DNA from: Alphaproteobacteria bacterium
GTDB taxonomy: Bacteria; Pseudomonadota; Alphaproteobacteria; Rs-D84
Length of the DNA stretch: 33,086 nt
NCBI GenBank assembly: GCA_016927395.1
Contig: JAFGMU010000038.1
Location: forward strand, 1 to 33,086
Direction: 5' to 3'
Shown: piece after piece, positions 8,137 through 18,416 of the stretch
Position numbering within the stretch: the stretch's first letter is position 1
Layout: each line of letters opens with the position of its first letter
Translations under genes and position numbers: made by a program
The notes under the pieces: generated by a model
Database searches by the model: none
Seen by the model: only the letters and a program-made list of their open reading frames with translations
What the model was told of the DNA's origin: nothing

Positions 8137-8166
8137 AAAAAAATCCCGCAATCGCGGGATTTTTTA
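8137..8166. terminator. Bidirectional intrinsic terminator
   Basis: AATCCCGC AAT CGCGGGATT hairpin with A and T tracts. It serves fabI from the left and the convergent gene at 8164-8676 from the right, and overlaps the latter's stop codon. Confidence 0.85.
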
Positions 8167-8676
8167 ATGAGTTATTTGAAATTCTTGAATTATTCTAGCT
8201 TGTCGCAGGTATGGATTTTTTTTGACTGCTAGGGGCTGATGAACTGGTACAAATTTTTCATTTTTTTGTACATCTAAAATTTGTTTTAGAGAATATTTAA
8301 GGTATTTGAAAGTATTGCTCATATAACCTGGTTTTATTGAATCCCAGTTTTTCAAAGCCCCTAATAACTCGTCCTTATTAATACCTGCTTGGTTATGGAA
8401 TACAAAAATTTTTTGTAAAATATCGTTAAAAGAATAAAATAATGAGACATTTTCTTTGTCAAACTGTTTGAACCCTGATTGAGTTATACCTGCACCCAGA
8501 GTAAAAAAATATGTTTCTTTAAAATAAAAATAGTTGTTTTTTATATTTTTTACTAAATTAGAATTAACTTCTATTCTATTAAGTTCTTTAACATCATTTG
8601 TAAAAATTTTGCCATAACTTAAAATTTTCAGAACAGAATCAAAAAAAAATTGAATTTCTTTATCTAAATCAATCAT
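8164..8676 (-). CDS. Hypothetical protein, member 1 of a local three-gene family
   Basis: A protein of 170 residues from the ATG at 8676 (MIDLDKEIQFFFDSVLKILS), chosen because AAGGA lies eight bases upstream and because it aligns with the starts of the two related genes. An ATG at 8694 with GGAGAG, or at 8718, is also possible. It is helical, Lys/Asn/Phe-rich and has no signal peptide or clear membrane segment. Shared features with 8738-9172 and 9277-9741 are an early FFDSxxxIL motif, an aromatic central segment (YFxFKETYFFTLGAGITQSGF) and a late LxxWxSxKPG-like segment. The function is unknown and I recognise no family. The gene lies 61 bases downstream of the second member and is probably cotranscribed with it. 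Confidence 0.7.
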   Translation of the reverse strand: MIDLDKEIQFFFDSVLKILSYGKIFTNDVKELNRIEVNSNLVKNIKNNYFYFKETYFFTLGAGITQSGFKQFDKENVSLFYSFNDILQKIFVFHNQAGINKDELLGALKNWDSIKPGYMSNTFKYLKYSLKQILDVQKNEKFVPVHQPLAVKKNPYLRQARIIQEFQITH

Positions 8677-8737
8677 TTTGTTTTCCTTGTACATAACCAC
8701 ACTCTCCGATTTTACCATATTTTAAGGTAAAAAAATA

Positions 8738-9172
8738 CTACAAACTTGTGGACATGCTTTTGGACATTAAAAATCCAAAAGGTATGATATCTTTGAATAT
8801 GCTTTTGGATTTTGTATATTGCCAAGAACTGATAAATTTTAATAATTTATCAGTTTTTTCGTCCGGGTTTTTATCTTTGTTATAATAATCGTCTATGGCC
8901 CAAACAGTGCATATAAAAGCACTGTAAACAGAATCATCTTTATTTATAACAAAACCATCTTTTGTTATATTTACTTCTGGGTTAGCATAACGTTCTTTGA
9001 AACTGGTAAATTTTTTTGGATCAGACTTCATTATATTTATTGCTTCAATATTTCTATTAATGGCTTTTATTTTAAATTTATTTAATTTGTTTTTTTTACT
9101 TTCATTCAGTAAATTTATAGCCGAGTCAAAAAAATTCTGAATAATAGAATCATTTTTTTTATTAGTTAACAT
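8738..9172 (-). CDS. Hypothetical protein, member 2 of a local three-gene family
   Basis: A 144-residue Lys/Asn-rich protein starting MLTNKKNDSIIQNFFDSAIN. The NFFDSAINLLN segment matches KFFDSALIILN of the third member and FFFDSVLKILS of the first. Near the C-terminus, LKFISSWQYTKSK parallels DAISNWYNDVPKG of member 3. The start has AAAGGA seven to eight bases upstream. No signal peptide or known motif is visible. It precedes member 1 on the same strand without a terminator in between, so the two probably share a transcript. Function unknown. Confidence 0.7.
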   Translation of the reverse strand: MLTNKKNDSIIQNFFDSAINLLNESKKNKLNKFKIKAINRNIEAINIMKSDPKKFTSFKERYANPEVNITKDGFVINKDDSVYSAFICTVWAIDDYYNKDKNPDEKTDKLLKFISSWQYTKSKSIFKDIIPFGFLMSKSMSTSL

Positions 9173-9248
9173 TTAATATCCTTTATTATCAAGATAATGT
9201 ATGTATTATAATACTTTTTATATGTTCAATCAATACTAGAATCTAGGA

Positions 9249-9276
9249 TAAAAAACCCGCCATTTAGCGGGTCTGT
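9249..9276 (-). terminator. Intrinsic terminator after family member 3
   Basis: Minus strand ACCCGC TAAATG GCGGGT followed by TTTTTTA, directly after the stop of 9277-9741. Confidence 0.8.
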
Positions 9277-9741
9277 TTAATAAGTTAATTCTTTTTTATG
9301 TTTCAGTATTAGTTGTATATTTTTATCGCCTTTGAAAATCGAAGATATTGTTTTAAGAGGACCCTTTGGAACATCATTGTACCAGTTACTAATAGCATCA
9401 AACATGCTAATAGTGTTTTGACTAGTTTTGTTTGAATAATACATACTGATACGATATACAGCACTGCTGAAAGTGTAATACAACGAATTGTGATTGAACC
9501 CATTATTACTTAAAGTTTTATTGTAAACCAAAAAACTTGAATGAGTGTGTGTTACGAAATATGTAGGATTTGCACGCATATTTCCGATAATTTGTAAATT
9601 TTCACGGATTTTTATAATTTCTTCTGGGTTAGAAGCTTTATCAACGCTTTTGTTCAGTATTATCAATGCCGAGTCAAAAAACTTTTTTATAAATGCATCT
9701 ATGTCGCTGTCGGATATTGTTACCGTTTTATTGTCTATCAT
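9277..9741 (-). CDS. Hypothetical protein, member 3 of a local three-gene family
   Basis: A 154-residue protein beginning MIDNKTVTISDSDIDAFIKK followed by FFDSALIILN. It shares with 8164-8676 and 8738-9172 the FFDSAxxIL segment, a middle stretch ending in xxxGFNxxxLYYTF (compare SGFKQFDKENVSLFYSF in member 1 and DGFVINKDDSVYSAF in member 2), and a C-terminal ISNW motif. AAAGGA precedes the ATG. It has its own terminator, so unlike members 1 and 2 it is transcribed separately. No function recognised. Confidence 0.72.
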   Translation of the reverse strand: MIDNKTVTISDSDIDAFIKKFFDSALIILNKSVDKASNPEEIIKIRENLQIIGNMRANPTYFVTHTHSSFLVYNKTLSNNGFNHNSLYYTFSSAVYRISMYYSNKTSQNTISMFDAISNWYNDVPKGPLKTISSIFKGDKNIQLILKHKKELTY

Positions 9742-9818
9742 ATTGTTCCTTTACATAAAAAAACGAATTGGCCTATCATACCATATTTTAGGCTTTTAAC
9801 CAAACGCATTTTCAACAG

Positions 9819-11842
<2,024 letters not shown>

Positions 11843-11843
11843 A

Positions 11844-13616
11844 ATGTTTGGCAGAAAAAGGTTATTAGAAAAAGAAAAAAGAAGAACATCGATACGTGCA
11901 AGATTTATTGCGTTTATAATAAATTGTACAATGATAGTTGCAGCACTGATAGCTGTATATGTTCTGATAGTTTTTTTACAAATGCCATCTTTGGATTCTA
12001 TTCTAAAAGAAACACGTTTACCCAGTGTGACTTTTTTGGATGATGGTGGTCGTGAAATTCGCAGCAGTAACAGAATTATGGGCAATCCTGTTTCTGTAAA
12101 AACATTACCGCCGCACGTATGGCAGGCAATAGTTGCAATTGAAGATAAAAGATTTTTTGAACATGGTGCAATTGATACACGTGGAACTGCGCGTGCCCTG
12201 GTTTCAAATATTGTACATGGTCATGTTTCTGCTGGTGGATCTTCGATAACTCAACAGACTGCAAAAAATGTTTTCTTGTCACGAGATAAAAAAGTTTCCA
12301 GAAAAATCCAGGAATTGATTTTATCATATTGGTTGGAAAACAGATTTACAAAACCCCAGATTTTAGATTTGTACATGAACCGTGTTTCTTTGGTTGGGGG
12401 GTTGCGTGGAATTGATGCAGCTGCCAGGGTACTGTTTCAAAAATCTGCCGACAGATTAACAATTGCAGAGTCTGCTCAGATTGCAGCTATGTTAAAAGCA
12501 CCAACAACATACAGTCCATTAAAACATCCTGATAAAAACATGGCACGTGCACGTGTTGTGTTAAAAGAAATGGTTCGACAAAAATATATCACCCTGGATC
12601 AGGCAAAAAATGCTGCAAAAACAATGAAAGCTTCACAACCAGCAGCTGATACAAATATTTATCGTTACTGGACGGACTTTGTTATGGACGAAGTTATGTC
12701 ACGACTGGGCGACTTTAATTCTGATATTCGTGTTTATACAACACTGGATGTTCCATTACAAGAAAGAGCAGCGTCAATCATTTCAAACAAGGTTGGGTCA
12801 TACCAGGGTGCAGTTATTGCAATGTCACACGATGGTGCAATACGTGCAATGGTTGGTGGTTCAGATTATCAGTCCAGTCAGTTTAACAGATGTTTGGCCC
12901 CACGTCAGCCCGGCAGCAGTTTCAAACCTGTGATATATCTGGTTGCACTGGAAAAGGGTATGCGTCCGGATGCTTATGTTAACGACTCTCCTTTTGCGAT
13001 TGGTGACTATAATCCAAAAAATTATAATGAACGTTACTATGGTGATATTTCGCTTTCGACTGCATTTGCAAAAAGTGTTAATTCTGTACCGTTAAAACTG
13101 ACAGAACAATATGGTATTGATGAAGTTTTATCTATGGCTGGCAGATTAGGTGCAGGTGCAAAATTACGCCGTGAATATTCAACTGTTTTGGGGGCGTCCG
13201 AAATGACTTTGTTGGATTTGACAACTATGTACAGTGTTATTTGGAATAATGGTAGATCGGTCAGACATTATTCAATCACAAAAATAACTGCGCCAGACGG
13301 AAAGATTTTATATGAACGTAATCCATCTGACAGCATACAATTATTGAATGCCAGCACTGTTAATTATATGGGGGAATTATTATCAGATGTTATTAAACCA
13401 AATGGTACTGGACACCGTGCATCTGCACCTGGTGTATTGGGTGGAAAAACAGGAACCAGTAACGGTAATCGTGACGCATGGTTTATTGGGTCCACAAATG
13501 ATTTAACAGTTGGTGTCTGGGTTGGAAATGATGATTTTACACCTATGAATAATAAAATAACCGGTGGTACTGTTCCAGCCGAGATATTCAAAGGAATAGT
13601 AACCTCTATTCAATAA
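11844..13616 (+). CDS. Class A penicillin-binding protein (transglycosylase/transpeptidase, PBP1A-like)
   Basis: Bifunctional peptidoglycan synthase, 590 residues from the ATG at 11844, which has AAGGG at eight bases; the open frame extends upstream into ligA. One transmembrane helix lies near residues 20-45 (IAFIINCTMIVAALIAVYVL). The GT51 domain has the catalytic Glu in AIEDKRFFEHGAID (about 100), GGSSITQQTAKNVFL and KPQILDLYMNRV. The transpeptidase domain has SSFK in QPGSSFKPVIYL (about 357), SVN in AKSVNSVP and KTG in GGKTGTSNGNRDAWFIG (about 534). It is shorter than E. coli PBP1A because the long inserted domains are missing. It starts one base after the ligA stop, so the two are cotranscribed. 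A weak A-T hairpin (13615-13632) may end the transcript. Confidence 0.95.
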   Translation: MFGRKRLLEKEKRRTSIRARFIAFIINCTMIVAALIAVYVLIVFLQMPSLDSILKETRLPSVTFLDDGGREIRSSNRIMGNPVSVKTLPPHVWQAIVAIEDKRFFEHGAIDTRGTARALVSNIVHGHVSAGGSSITQQTAKNVFLSRDKKVSRKIQELILSYWLENRFTKPQILDLYMNRVSLVGGLRGIDAAARVLFQKSADRLTIAESAQIAAMLKAPTTYSPLKHPDKNMARARVVLKEMVRQKYITLDQAKNAAKTMKASQPAADTNIYRYWTDFVMDEVMSRLGDFNSDIRVYTTLDVPLQERAASIISNKVGSYQGAVIAMSHDGAIRAMVGGSDYQSSQFNRCLAPRQPGSSFKPVIYLVALEKGMRPDAYVNDSPFAIGDYNPKNYNERYYGDISLSTAFAKSVNSVPLKLTEQYGIDEVLSMAGRLGAGAKLRREYSTVLGASEMTLLDLTTMYSVIWNNGRSVRHYSITKITAPDGKILYERNPSDSIQLLNASTVNYMGELLSDVIKPNGTGHRASAPGVLGGKTGTSNGNRDAWFIGSTNDLTVGVWVGNDDFTPMNNKITGGTVPAEIFKGIVTSIQ

Positions 13617-13660
13617 AGAAAATCTTTTTTTAATATAGTTTTTGTGATACAATGTTAATC

Positions 13661-14632
13661 ATGAAAACTAAAATTGCAGGTCTTTTTACAATAATATCAT
13701 GTCTTTGCGCTGGCTCGGCTAATGCGAACTGGCAATATCCTGGAAACTATGTTGGTGATGGTTGGTACCAAGATGACGGTTCGCGATTTGTTTTGTCTTT
13801 TCGCGGCGGCGCATCAATTATGAATGGTTCAATCAGTAATGATGTTAATTCACTGACCAGCAATTATTATATCAGTACAGTTGATGGGGTTGTTGTTTCT
13901 GACGGATATTATAATTCACTGACCAGCACTATGCAGGATGATTATACCCATGCTGGATTTGGCGATATTGCAAAATTACCAGCGGCAAAAAAATTGTCTA
14001 ATTTTTCATTTGCAGCGGGTGCCAGTGTTGGTTGGACTGTTCAGAATGCACCACAATGGCGTATAGAATTGGGTTGGGATCACATTTCGGAAACTGAATA
14101 TAACGCAGCACCACTGTTTTCTGGCGATTTAACATTGGAAGGTGGGTCAACACCAGTAAATGTAAAGGTAACAAGTGGCGGTGTGAACTCTACTGTGAAC
14201 ACAGATATAATCAGTGCTATGGCGTTTTATGATTTCTTTGATGGTTTGCAAAAACCACTGCACCAGGCAATTCCATACATCGGTTTTGGTATGGGATATG
14301 CAGATATTAAAACTGTAACAAATTTATCCGATTTGTATGGTGATTTGTCATTGTCTGTAGATTTGCAACAATATGGCACAATGGACAGCAATAACGTTTT
14401 GCAGTTTTATAAATCAGAAAAAAATACTTCAAACGTAGCCGGTGTTATTGCTGCTGGATTTTCTTATGGTTTGGCTGATAATATGTTTTTGGATTTGGGT
14501 GCACGTGTGATGTATGTACCAAAAATCAAGTGGGCTTTGTCTAACTCTGATGGTACCAAGACACGCGACTGGTTCAGTGCCAAGAATGTTTTGTACACAA
14601 ATATTATGGTTGGAATCAGATTTGAATTTTAA
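13661..14632 (+). CDS. Outer-membrane beta-barrel protein (Msp4/P44-like)
   Basis: A 323-residue exported protein. The N-terminus MKTKIAGLFTIISCLCAGSA is a signal peptide with likely cleavage after NA. The body alternates polar and aromatic beta-strand text (RFVLSFRGGASIMNGSIS, WRIELGWDHISETEY, AIPYIGFGMGYADIKT, LFLDLGARVMYVP) and ends IMVGIRFEF, the terminal-Phe signature recognised by the BAM machinery. The closest family style is the alphaproteobacterial surface antigen group (Msp4/P44/OMP). An ATG at 13652 is in frame, but 13661 gives the better signal peptide. TACAAT with an extended TG (13645-13653) lies seven bases before 13661, suggesting a leaderless mRNA. The exact ligand or role is unknown. 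Confidence 0.85.
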   Translation: MKTKIAGLFTIISCLCAGSANANWQYPGNYVGDGWYQDDGSRFVLSFRGGASIMNGSISNDVNSLTSNYYISTVDGVVVSDGYYNSLTSTMQDDYTHAGFGDIAKLPAAKKLSNFSFAAGASVGWTVQNAPQWRIELGWDHISETEYNAAPLFSGDLTLEGGSTPVNVKVTSGGVNSTVNTDIISAMAFYDFFDGLQKPLHQAIPYIGFGMGYADIKTVTNLSDLYGDLSLSVDLQQYGTMDSNNVLQFYKSEKNTSNVAGVIAAGFSYGLADNMFLDLGARVMYVPKIKWALSNSDGTKTRDWFSAKNVLYTNIMVGIRFEF

Positions 14633-14657
14633 AAACTGGGTTTTCCCAGTTTTTTTA
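14630..14657. terminator. Bidirectional intrinsic terminator
   Basis: AAAAACTGGG TTTT CCCAGTTTTT between the convergent outer-membrane gene and comM. Confidence 0.85.
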
Positions 14658-14663
14658 TAACTT

Positions 14664-16175
14664 TTAAGCACCAAATTTTCCACGATTGATTGGACGGTAT
14701 GACAGGGCTTCGGTCAGGTCTGACATTTCAATATTTTCAGATTCACGCAAATCCGCAATTGTTCGTGCAAGTCTTTTTATGCGATTATATCCGCGCGCAG
14801 ACATTCCCATTTTTTCCGCAGCAGAATTTAAAAAATTTGTAAGTTCTAAACTCAAAAATGCAAATTGTTCTAATTCTTTTCCATCCAACTCGGCATTGGT
14901 TTTGCCTTGACGTATCAGTTGTTTTTTTCGTGCGGCAACAACACGTTTTCTGATTTGTTCGCTGCTTTCAGATTCTGAATTATCCTGCATTTCCCATGGG
15001 TTTACTGCATCGACTTCTACATGTAAATCAATTCTGTCTAATAATGGTCCAGAAATTTTATTTTGATATGCTTCGGCACAGCGTGGTGCGCGTGAACATG
15101 CGTGTTTTGGGTTTCCCAGATGTCCACAAGGACAAGGGTTCATTGCAGCAATCAATTGGAATCGTGCGGGGTAAGTTGCATTATGTTTTGCACGTGAAAT
15201 CATTATTTTTCCAGCTTCCATTGGCTGACGCAAAATTTCCAATGTTGTTCTGTTAAATTCTGGCAATTCGTCCAAAAATAAAACACCATTATGTGCCAAA
15301 GATATTTCGCCAGGTTTTGCATCAGATCCACCACCGGCCAATGAAATCGGACTGGCTGTGTGGTGAACGCTGCGAAATGGTCGTTTTGATACCAGGGTTT
15401 TTGAATCCAGTTGACCTGCGATGGAATAAATTACAGAAGATTCCAAAATTTCATTTGCGGTCATTTCAGGCATAATTCCAGGCAGTCTTGATGCTAACAT
15501 AGTTTTTCCGGAACCTGGGGGACCAACCATCAACATTGCGTGTCCACCACCAGCGGCGATTTCCAAAGCGCGTTTTGCAGCCTGTTGACCTTTGACTTCG
15601 GCCATGTCGCCAACAATTGTTGAATGACCATCTGGTGTAACGATAGCAGGAATTGGTAGAACCTGGGTTCCTTTAAAATGATTGATTAATTCTAATACAT
15701 GATTTGCAGCAATAATATTTGTGTGACCGGCCCAACGTGCTTCGGACCCCTGGATACCCGGACAAATTATTCCCAGGTTATTATCGTTTGCCCAAACACT
15801 GGCGGGTAACACACCGTTTGTTTTTGTAATTGTTCCATTTAATCCGACTTCGCCCAAAATTAAATATTTTGATAATTCATGTTCTGGCAAAATTCCCAGT
15901 GTGCATAAAATCCCACAGAGAATGGGTAAGTCAAAATGTGATCCAGATTTTTCAACATCAGCTGGTGATAAATTAACAGTCAATCTTTTTGGTGGCAAAG
16001 ACAGGTTTAATGCAGATAAAACATTTCGAATTCTTTCCGCAGATTCACGTACTGCACGGTCCGCCAGACCAATAATATTAAACTCAGGTTTGGAAAGACC
16101 CGAAGATAATTGAATTTGCACATCAATTTTTGTGGCATCCATACCGTTAAAAATAATAGAATTTAATGAAATCAT
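14664..16175 (-). CDS. comM: YifB/ComM family magnesium-chelatase-like AAA+ ATPase
   Basis: A 503-residue protein. ComM is a hexameric helicase that promotes branch migration during natural transformation in several Gram-negative bacteria; the family is widespread and its role here is not certain. The N-terminal ChlI-like domain shows VQIQLSSGLSKPEFNIIGLA and RLTVNLSPADVEKSGSHFDL. Walker A is GPPGSGKT (218-225), Walker B GVLFLDELPEF (about 295). A Cys-rich insert CPCGHLGNPKHACSRAPRC (about 345) and a C-terminal Mg-chelatase domain (MSARGYNRIKRLARTIADL) complete the family pattern. The start at 16175 lacks a Shine-Dalgarno and lies nine bases from a -10 box. It is divergent from lepB. Confidence 0.95.
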   Translation of the reverse strand: MISLNSIIFNGMDATKIDVQIQLSSGLSKPEFNIIGLADRAVRESAERIRNVLSALNLSLPPKRLTVNLSPADVEKSGSHFDLPILCGILCTLGILPEHELSKYLILGEVGLNGTITKTNGVLPASVWANDNNLGIICPGIQGSEARWAGHTNIIAANHVLELINHFKGTQVLPIPAIVTPDGHSTIVGDMAEVKGQQAAKRALEIAAGGGHAMLMVGPPGSGKTMLASRLPGIMPEMTANEILESSVIYSIAGQLDSKTLVSKRPFRSVHHTASPISLAGGGSDAKPGEISLAHNGVLFLDELPEFNRTTLEILRQPMEAGKIMISRAKHNATYPARFQLIAAMNPCPCGHLGNPKHACSRAPRCAEAYQNKISGPLLDRIDLHVEVDAVNPWEMQDNSESESSEQIRKRVVAARKKQLIRQGKTNAELDGKELEQFAFLSLELTNFLNSAAEKMGMSARGYNRIKRLARTIADLRESENIEMSDLTEALSYRPINRGKFGA

Positions 16176-16184
16176 AACAACGGT

Positions 16185-16213
16185 ATATTAAAACTTGCAC
16201 TTGTTTAATTCAA
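16185..16213 (-). promoter_or_regulatory. Probable comM promoter
   Basis: Minus strand TTGAAT (16213-16208), a 17-base spacer and TAATAT (16190-16185). It overlaps the lepB promoter, so the two divergent genes may compete for polymerase. Confidence 0.5.
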
Positions 16214-16223
16214 GGTCTAAAAT
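16195..16223 (+). promoter_or_regulatory. Probable lepB-rnc-secG promoter
   Basis: TTGCAC (16195-16200), a 17-base spacer and TAAAAT (16218-16223), about 38 bases before the lepB ATG, which has its own AAGGAAG. Confidence 0.55.
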
Positions 16224-16261
16224 GCATCCAGCGTTAAAAAAAACGGTAAGGAAGAAAAAAT

Positions 16262-17140
16262 ATGCCAGTAAAAACAAAAAATGCAACACGTGAATGGTTT
16301 AATACGATATTTTATGGTGCTTTGATTGCCATAATTTTCAGAAGTTTTTTATTAGAACCATTTAATATTCCATCAGGGTCAATGATTCCAACTTTGCAGG
16401 TGGGCGATCATATCTTTATAACAAAATGGTCTTATGGATATTCGCGCTATTCATTTCCTTTTGGATCTTGGAAGTTATGGAATGGTAGATTTATGGAAAA
16501 AGAACCAAAGGTTGGTGACGTAATTGTTTTTCGTAATCCAATAAATGAATCGTTGGATTTTGTTAAGCGTTTGGTTGGAAAACCAGGTGATACAATTCAA
16601 ATGGTTTCTGGTCGTTTGTACATCAATGGCAAAATGGTTGAACGTGAAAATCAAAAACCTTACATTATTGCTAATTTGCGTAAATCTTTGCGTGGGGTTG
16701 GTTATTACAAAGACAATATTTCAATCAAAGGAAATAAAGTCTGGGTTGATAATTTACCAGCAACATTTAATTACACAATAGAATACAAAAGCGATAATTA
16801 TTGTGATAACGCTCCTTGGGAATGTGGTGTTTTCAAAGGTACAGAATATATAGAAACATTACCAAATGGTGTAAAGCACAATATTGTAGAAATGTCTGAT
16901 AACGAAAGATACGATAATACACCTGTATTCAAAGTTCCAGAAAATCATTATTTCTTTATGGGTGACAATCGTGATAACAGTGCCGACAGTCGTGCAGAAG
17001 TCGGATATATCCCATACGACAATTTATTGGGAAAGGTTTGGTTTGTTTGGTATTCACATAATTATTATGCACCCATGATAGAAGTTTGGACATGGGGTAA
17101 TAAAATCCGTTGGAACAGGCTTGGATTGGGAATAAAGTAA
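16262..17140 (+). CDS. lepB: Signal peptidase I (LepB)
   Basis: Membrane-bound serine protease that removes signal peptides from exported proteins, which here include at least the three secreted proteins and the barrel protein. In the 292-residue protein, one N-terminal transmembrane helix (FYGALIAIIFRSFLLEPF) precedes box B IPSGSMIPTL with the catalytic Ser40. The catalytic Lys102 is in DFVKRLVGKPGD, and the conserved box MGDNRDNSADSR is near the C-terminus. An insertion between the catalytic boxes and the last box (about 130-215) contains a Cys pair, as in other proteobacterial LepB. The start has AAGGAAG eight bases upstream. It is the first gene of lepB-rnc-secG. Confidence 0.97.
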   Translation: MPVKTKNATREWFNTIFYGALIAIIFRSFLLEPFNIPSGSMIPTLQVGDHIFITKWSYGYSRYSFPFGSWKLWNGRFMEKEPKVGDVIVFRNPINESLDFVKRLVGKPGDTIQMVSGRLYINGKMVERENQKPYIIANLRKSLRGVGYYKDNISIKGNKVWVDNLPATFNYTIEYKSDNYCDNAPWECGVFKGTEYIETLPNGVKHNIVEMSDNERYDNTPVFKVPENHYFFMGDNRDNSADSRAEVGYIPYDNLLGKVWFVWYSHNYYAPMIEVWTWGNKIRWNRLGLGIK

Positions 17141-17144
17141 CGGT

Positions 17145-17777
17145 ATGAAAAAATTAGATTACGTTTTCAAAAATAAAAATATTTTGGATTTAGCATTGAC
17201 TCAAAGTGGGGCAGATGCTGTAAACAATAATGAACGCTTGGAATTTATTGGTGACCGTGTTTTGGGGTTATCTGTGGCAGTTTTGTTATTTGAAATGTTT
17301 CCAAATGAAACAGAGGGTGAATTGGCACGTCGTCATGCAGTTTTAGTTTCAACTGAAACATTGGCAAATGTTGCGATGGAATTTGGTTTGGATAAGCGTG
17401 TTCGTCGTGGTCATATGACAGGTGGTCGTGTTCAACATATTTTAGCAAATGCAATGGAAGCAATACTGGGCGCAATTTACATTGATGGTGGATTTGAGTC
17501 TGCAAAAAAATTTATAACAGAAATTTGGAGAGATATAGCATCTGCGGATTTAACAGCGCCAAAAGATCCAAAAACAGCATTACAAGAATTTGTTCAACAC
17601 GAAGACAGTGGTGCTTTACCGGTTTATGAATATCTGGAACAAAGCGGTGCTTCACATAACCCAGTTTTCAGTGTATCTGTAACTGCTTTGGGAAAAAACG
17701 CACTTGGTACTGGCGTATCCAAGAAAGCTGCAAGTACTGCTGCTGCCGAGGCTTTGTTAAAAACTCTTGCAATTTAA
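17145..17777 (+). CDS. rnc: Ribonuclease III (Rnc)
   Basis: Cleaves double-stranded RNA in rRNA and mRNA maturation. The 210-residue protein has the signature NERLEFIGDRVLGL (residues 29-42) with metal-binding Glu33 and Asp37, then the C-terminal dsRNA-binding domain from DPKTALQEFVQ to KKAASTAAAEALL. The second metal-ligand segment reads ILANAMEAILGAIYIDGG. Family members have ADxxEA here (E. coli Asp114 and Glu117), so the Asp is replaced by Asn102 while Glu105 is kept. The start lies four bases after the lepB stop, without a strong Shine-Dalgarno, suggesting coupling. The usual partner era is absent, and secG follows. Confidence 0.95.
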   Translation: MKKLDYVFKNKNILDLALTQSGADAVNNNERLEFIGDRVLGLSVAVLLFEMFPNETEGELARRHAVLVSTETLANVAMEFGLDKRVRRGHMTGGRVQHILANAMEAILGAIYIDGGFESAKKFITEIWRDIASADLTAPKDPKTALQEFVQHEDSGALPVYEYLEQSGASHNPVFSVSVTALGKNALGTGVSKKAASTAAAEALLKTLAI

Positions 17778-17820
17778 CGATTTGCTGTCTAGAATTGCCC
17801 CAAATACAAAGGATATATTC

Positions 17821-18174
17821 ATGTTTTCAATTTTATTAGTTTTATTGATTATTGTTTCAGTTTTTATGATTGGTCTGATTTTGTTACAAAAGTCTGAGGG
17901 TAGCGGTATGTCCGGATCTTCTGCGGCTTCTATGTTCGGTGGTGTTTTAACTGGTGCATCAGCTGGTAATTTCTTAACCAAGACAACAGCATGGTTAGCA
18001 ACTATATTTTTTGTTCTGTGTGCTATGTTGGCAATTGTTGCGTCCAAGTCTGATATTTCATCACGCCAAAGTGAATTGCGCCATGAATTGATGCAACGTG
18101 AACCTGCACAATCTTCACCTGTTCAGGAACCTGTGCCAGAACAGCCGGTACCAACACCAGTTTCAGCTAATTAA
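17821..18174 (+). CDS. secG: Preprotein translocase subunit SecG
   Basis: A 117-residue protein starting MFSILLVLLIIVSVFMIGLI. SecG is the small auxiliary subunit of the SecYEG channel. Two transmembrane helices flank the typical LLQKSEGSGMSGSSAASMFGG segment (family LLQxGKGAxxGxxFGGG). The second is TTAWLATIFFVLCAMLAIVA. A Pro/Gln/Glu-rich tail (SSPVQEPVPEQPVPTPVSAN) is common in proteobacterial SecG. The frame is open from 17767, but the ATG at 17821 has AAAGGA nine bases upstream and starts with the helix. It is the third gene of the lepB-rnc-secG unit and is followed by a strong terminator. Confidence 0.93.
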   Translation: MFSILLVLLIIVSVFMIGLILLQKSEGSGMSGSSAASMFGGVLTGASAGNFLTKTTAWLATIFFVLCAMLAIVASKSDISSRQSELRHELMQREPAQSSPVQEPVPEQPVPTPVSAN

Positions 18175-18206
18175 AAAAAGCCGCCAATTTGGCGGCTTTT
18201 TTATTT
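18174..18206. terminator. Bidirectional intrinsic terminator
   Basis: AAAAGCCGCCA ATT TGGCGGCTTTT between secG and the convergent gene ending at 18201. Confidence 0.88.
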
Positions 18207-18392
18207 AATTTTTTTGAATTCTTTATATAATTTATCTACACAGACATAGGTCAAAAATGCTGACACCGCAGTTATCAGACCTGCGAACAAACCGTCCGAA
18301 AATATCGCAAACAAAGCAACTGATAAAAACAAAATTATGGTGTATTCCAAATTTCTTGCCAACACAGCCATTAATTTTTCAAATTTATTCAT
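18201..18392 (-). CDS. Small two-helix membrane protein
   Basis: A 63-residue protein from the ATG at 18392 (MNKFEKLMAVLARNLEYTII), which has AAGGAG seven bases upstream; an in-frame ATG at 18410 lies before that Shine-Dalgarno. Two hydrophobic stretches, YTIILFLSVALFAIFSDGLF and AGLITAVSAFLTYVCVD, suggest a helical hairpin in the inner membrane with a basic tail (KLYKEFKKIK). It starts 24 bases after the gene at 18417-19178 and is probably in its operon. Function unknown. Confidence 0.75.
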   Translation of the reverse strand: MNKFEKLMAVLARNLEYTIILFLSVALFAIFSDGLFAGLITAVSAFLTYVCVDKLYKEFKKIK

Positions 18393-18416
18393 TTCTCTCT
18401 CCTTTTTCATTTTATG

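Noticed and set aside
14996-15256. An open frame antisense to comM
   Set aside because: It lies opposite conserved ComM motifs and has no ribosome-binding site or recognisable domain.
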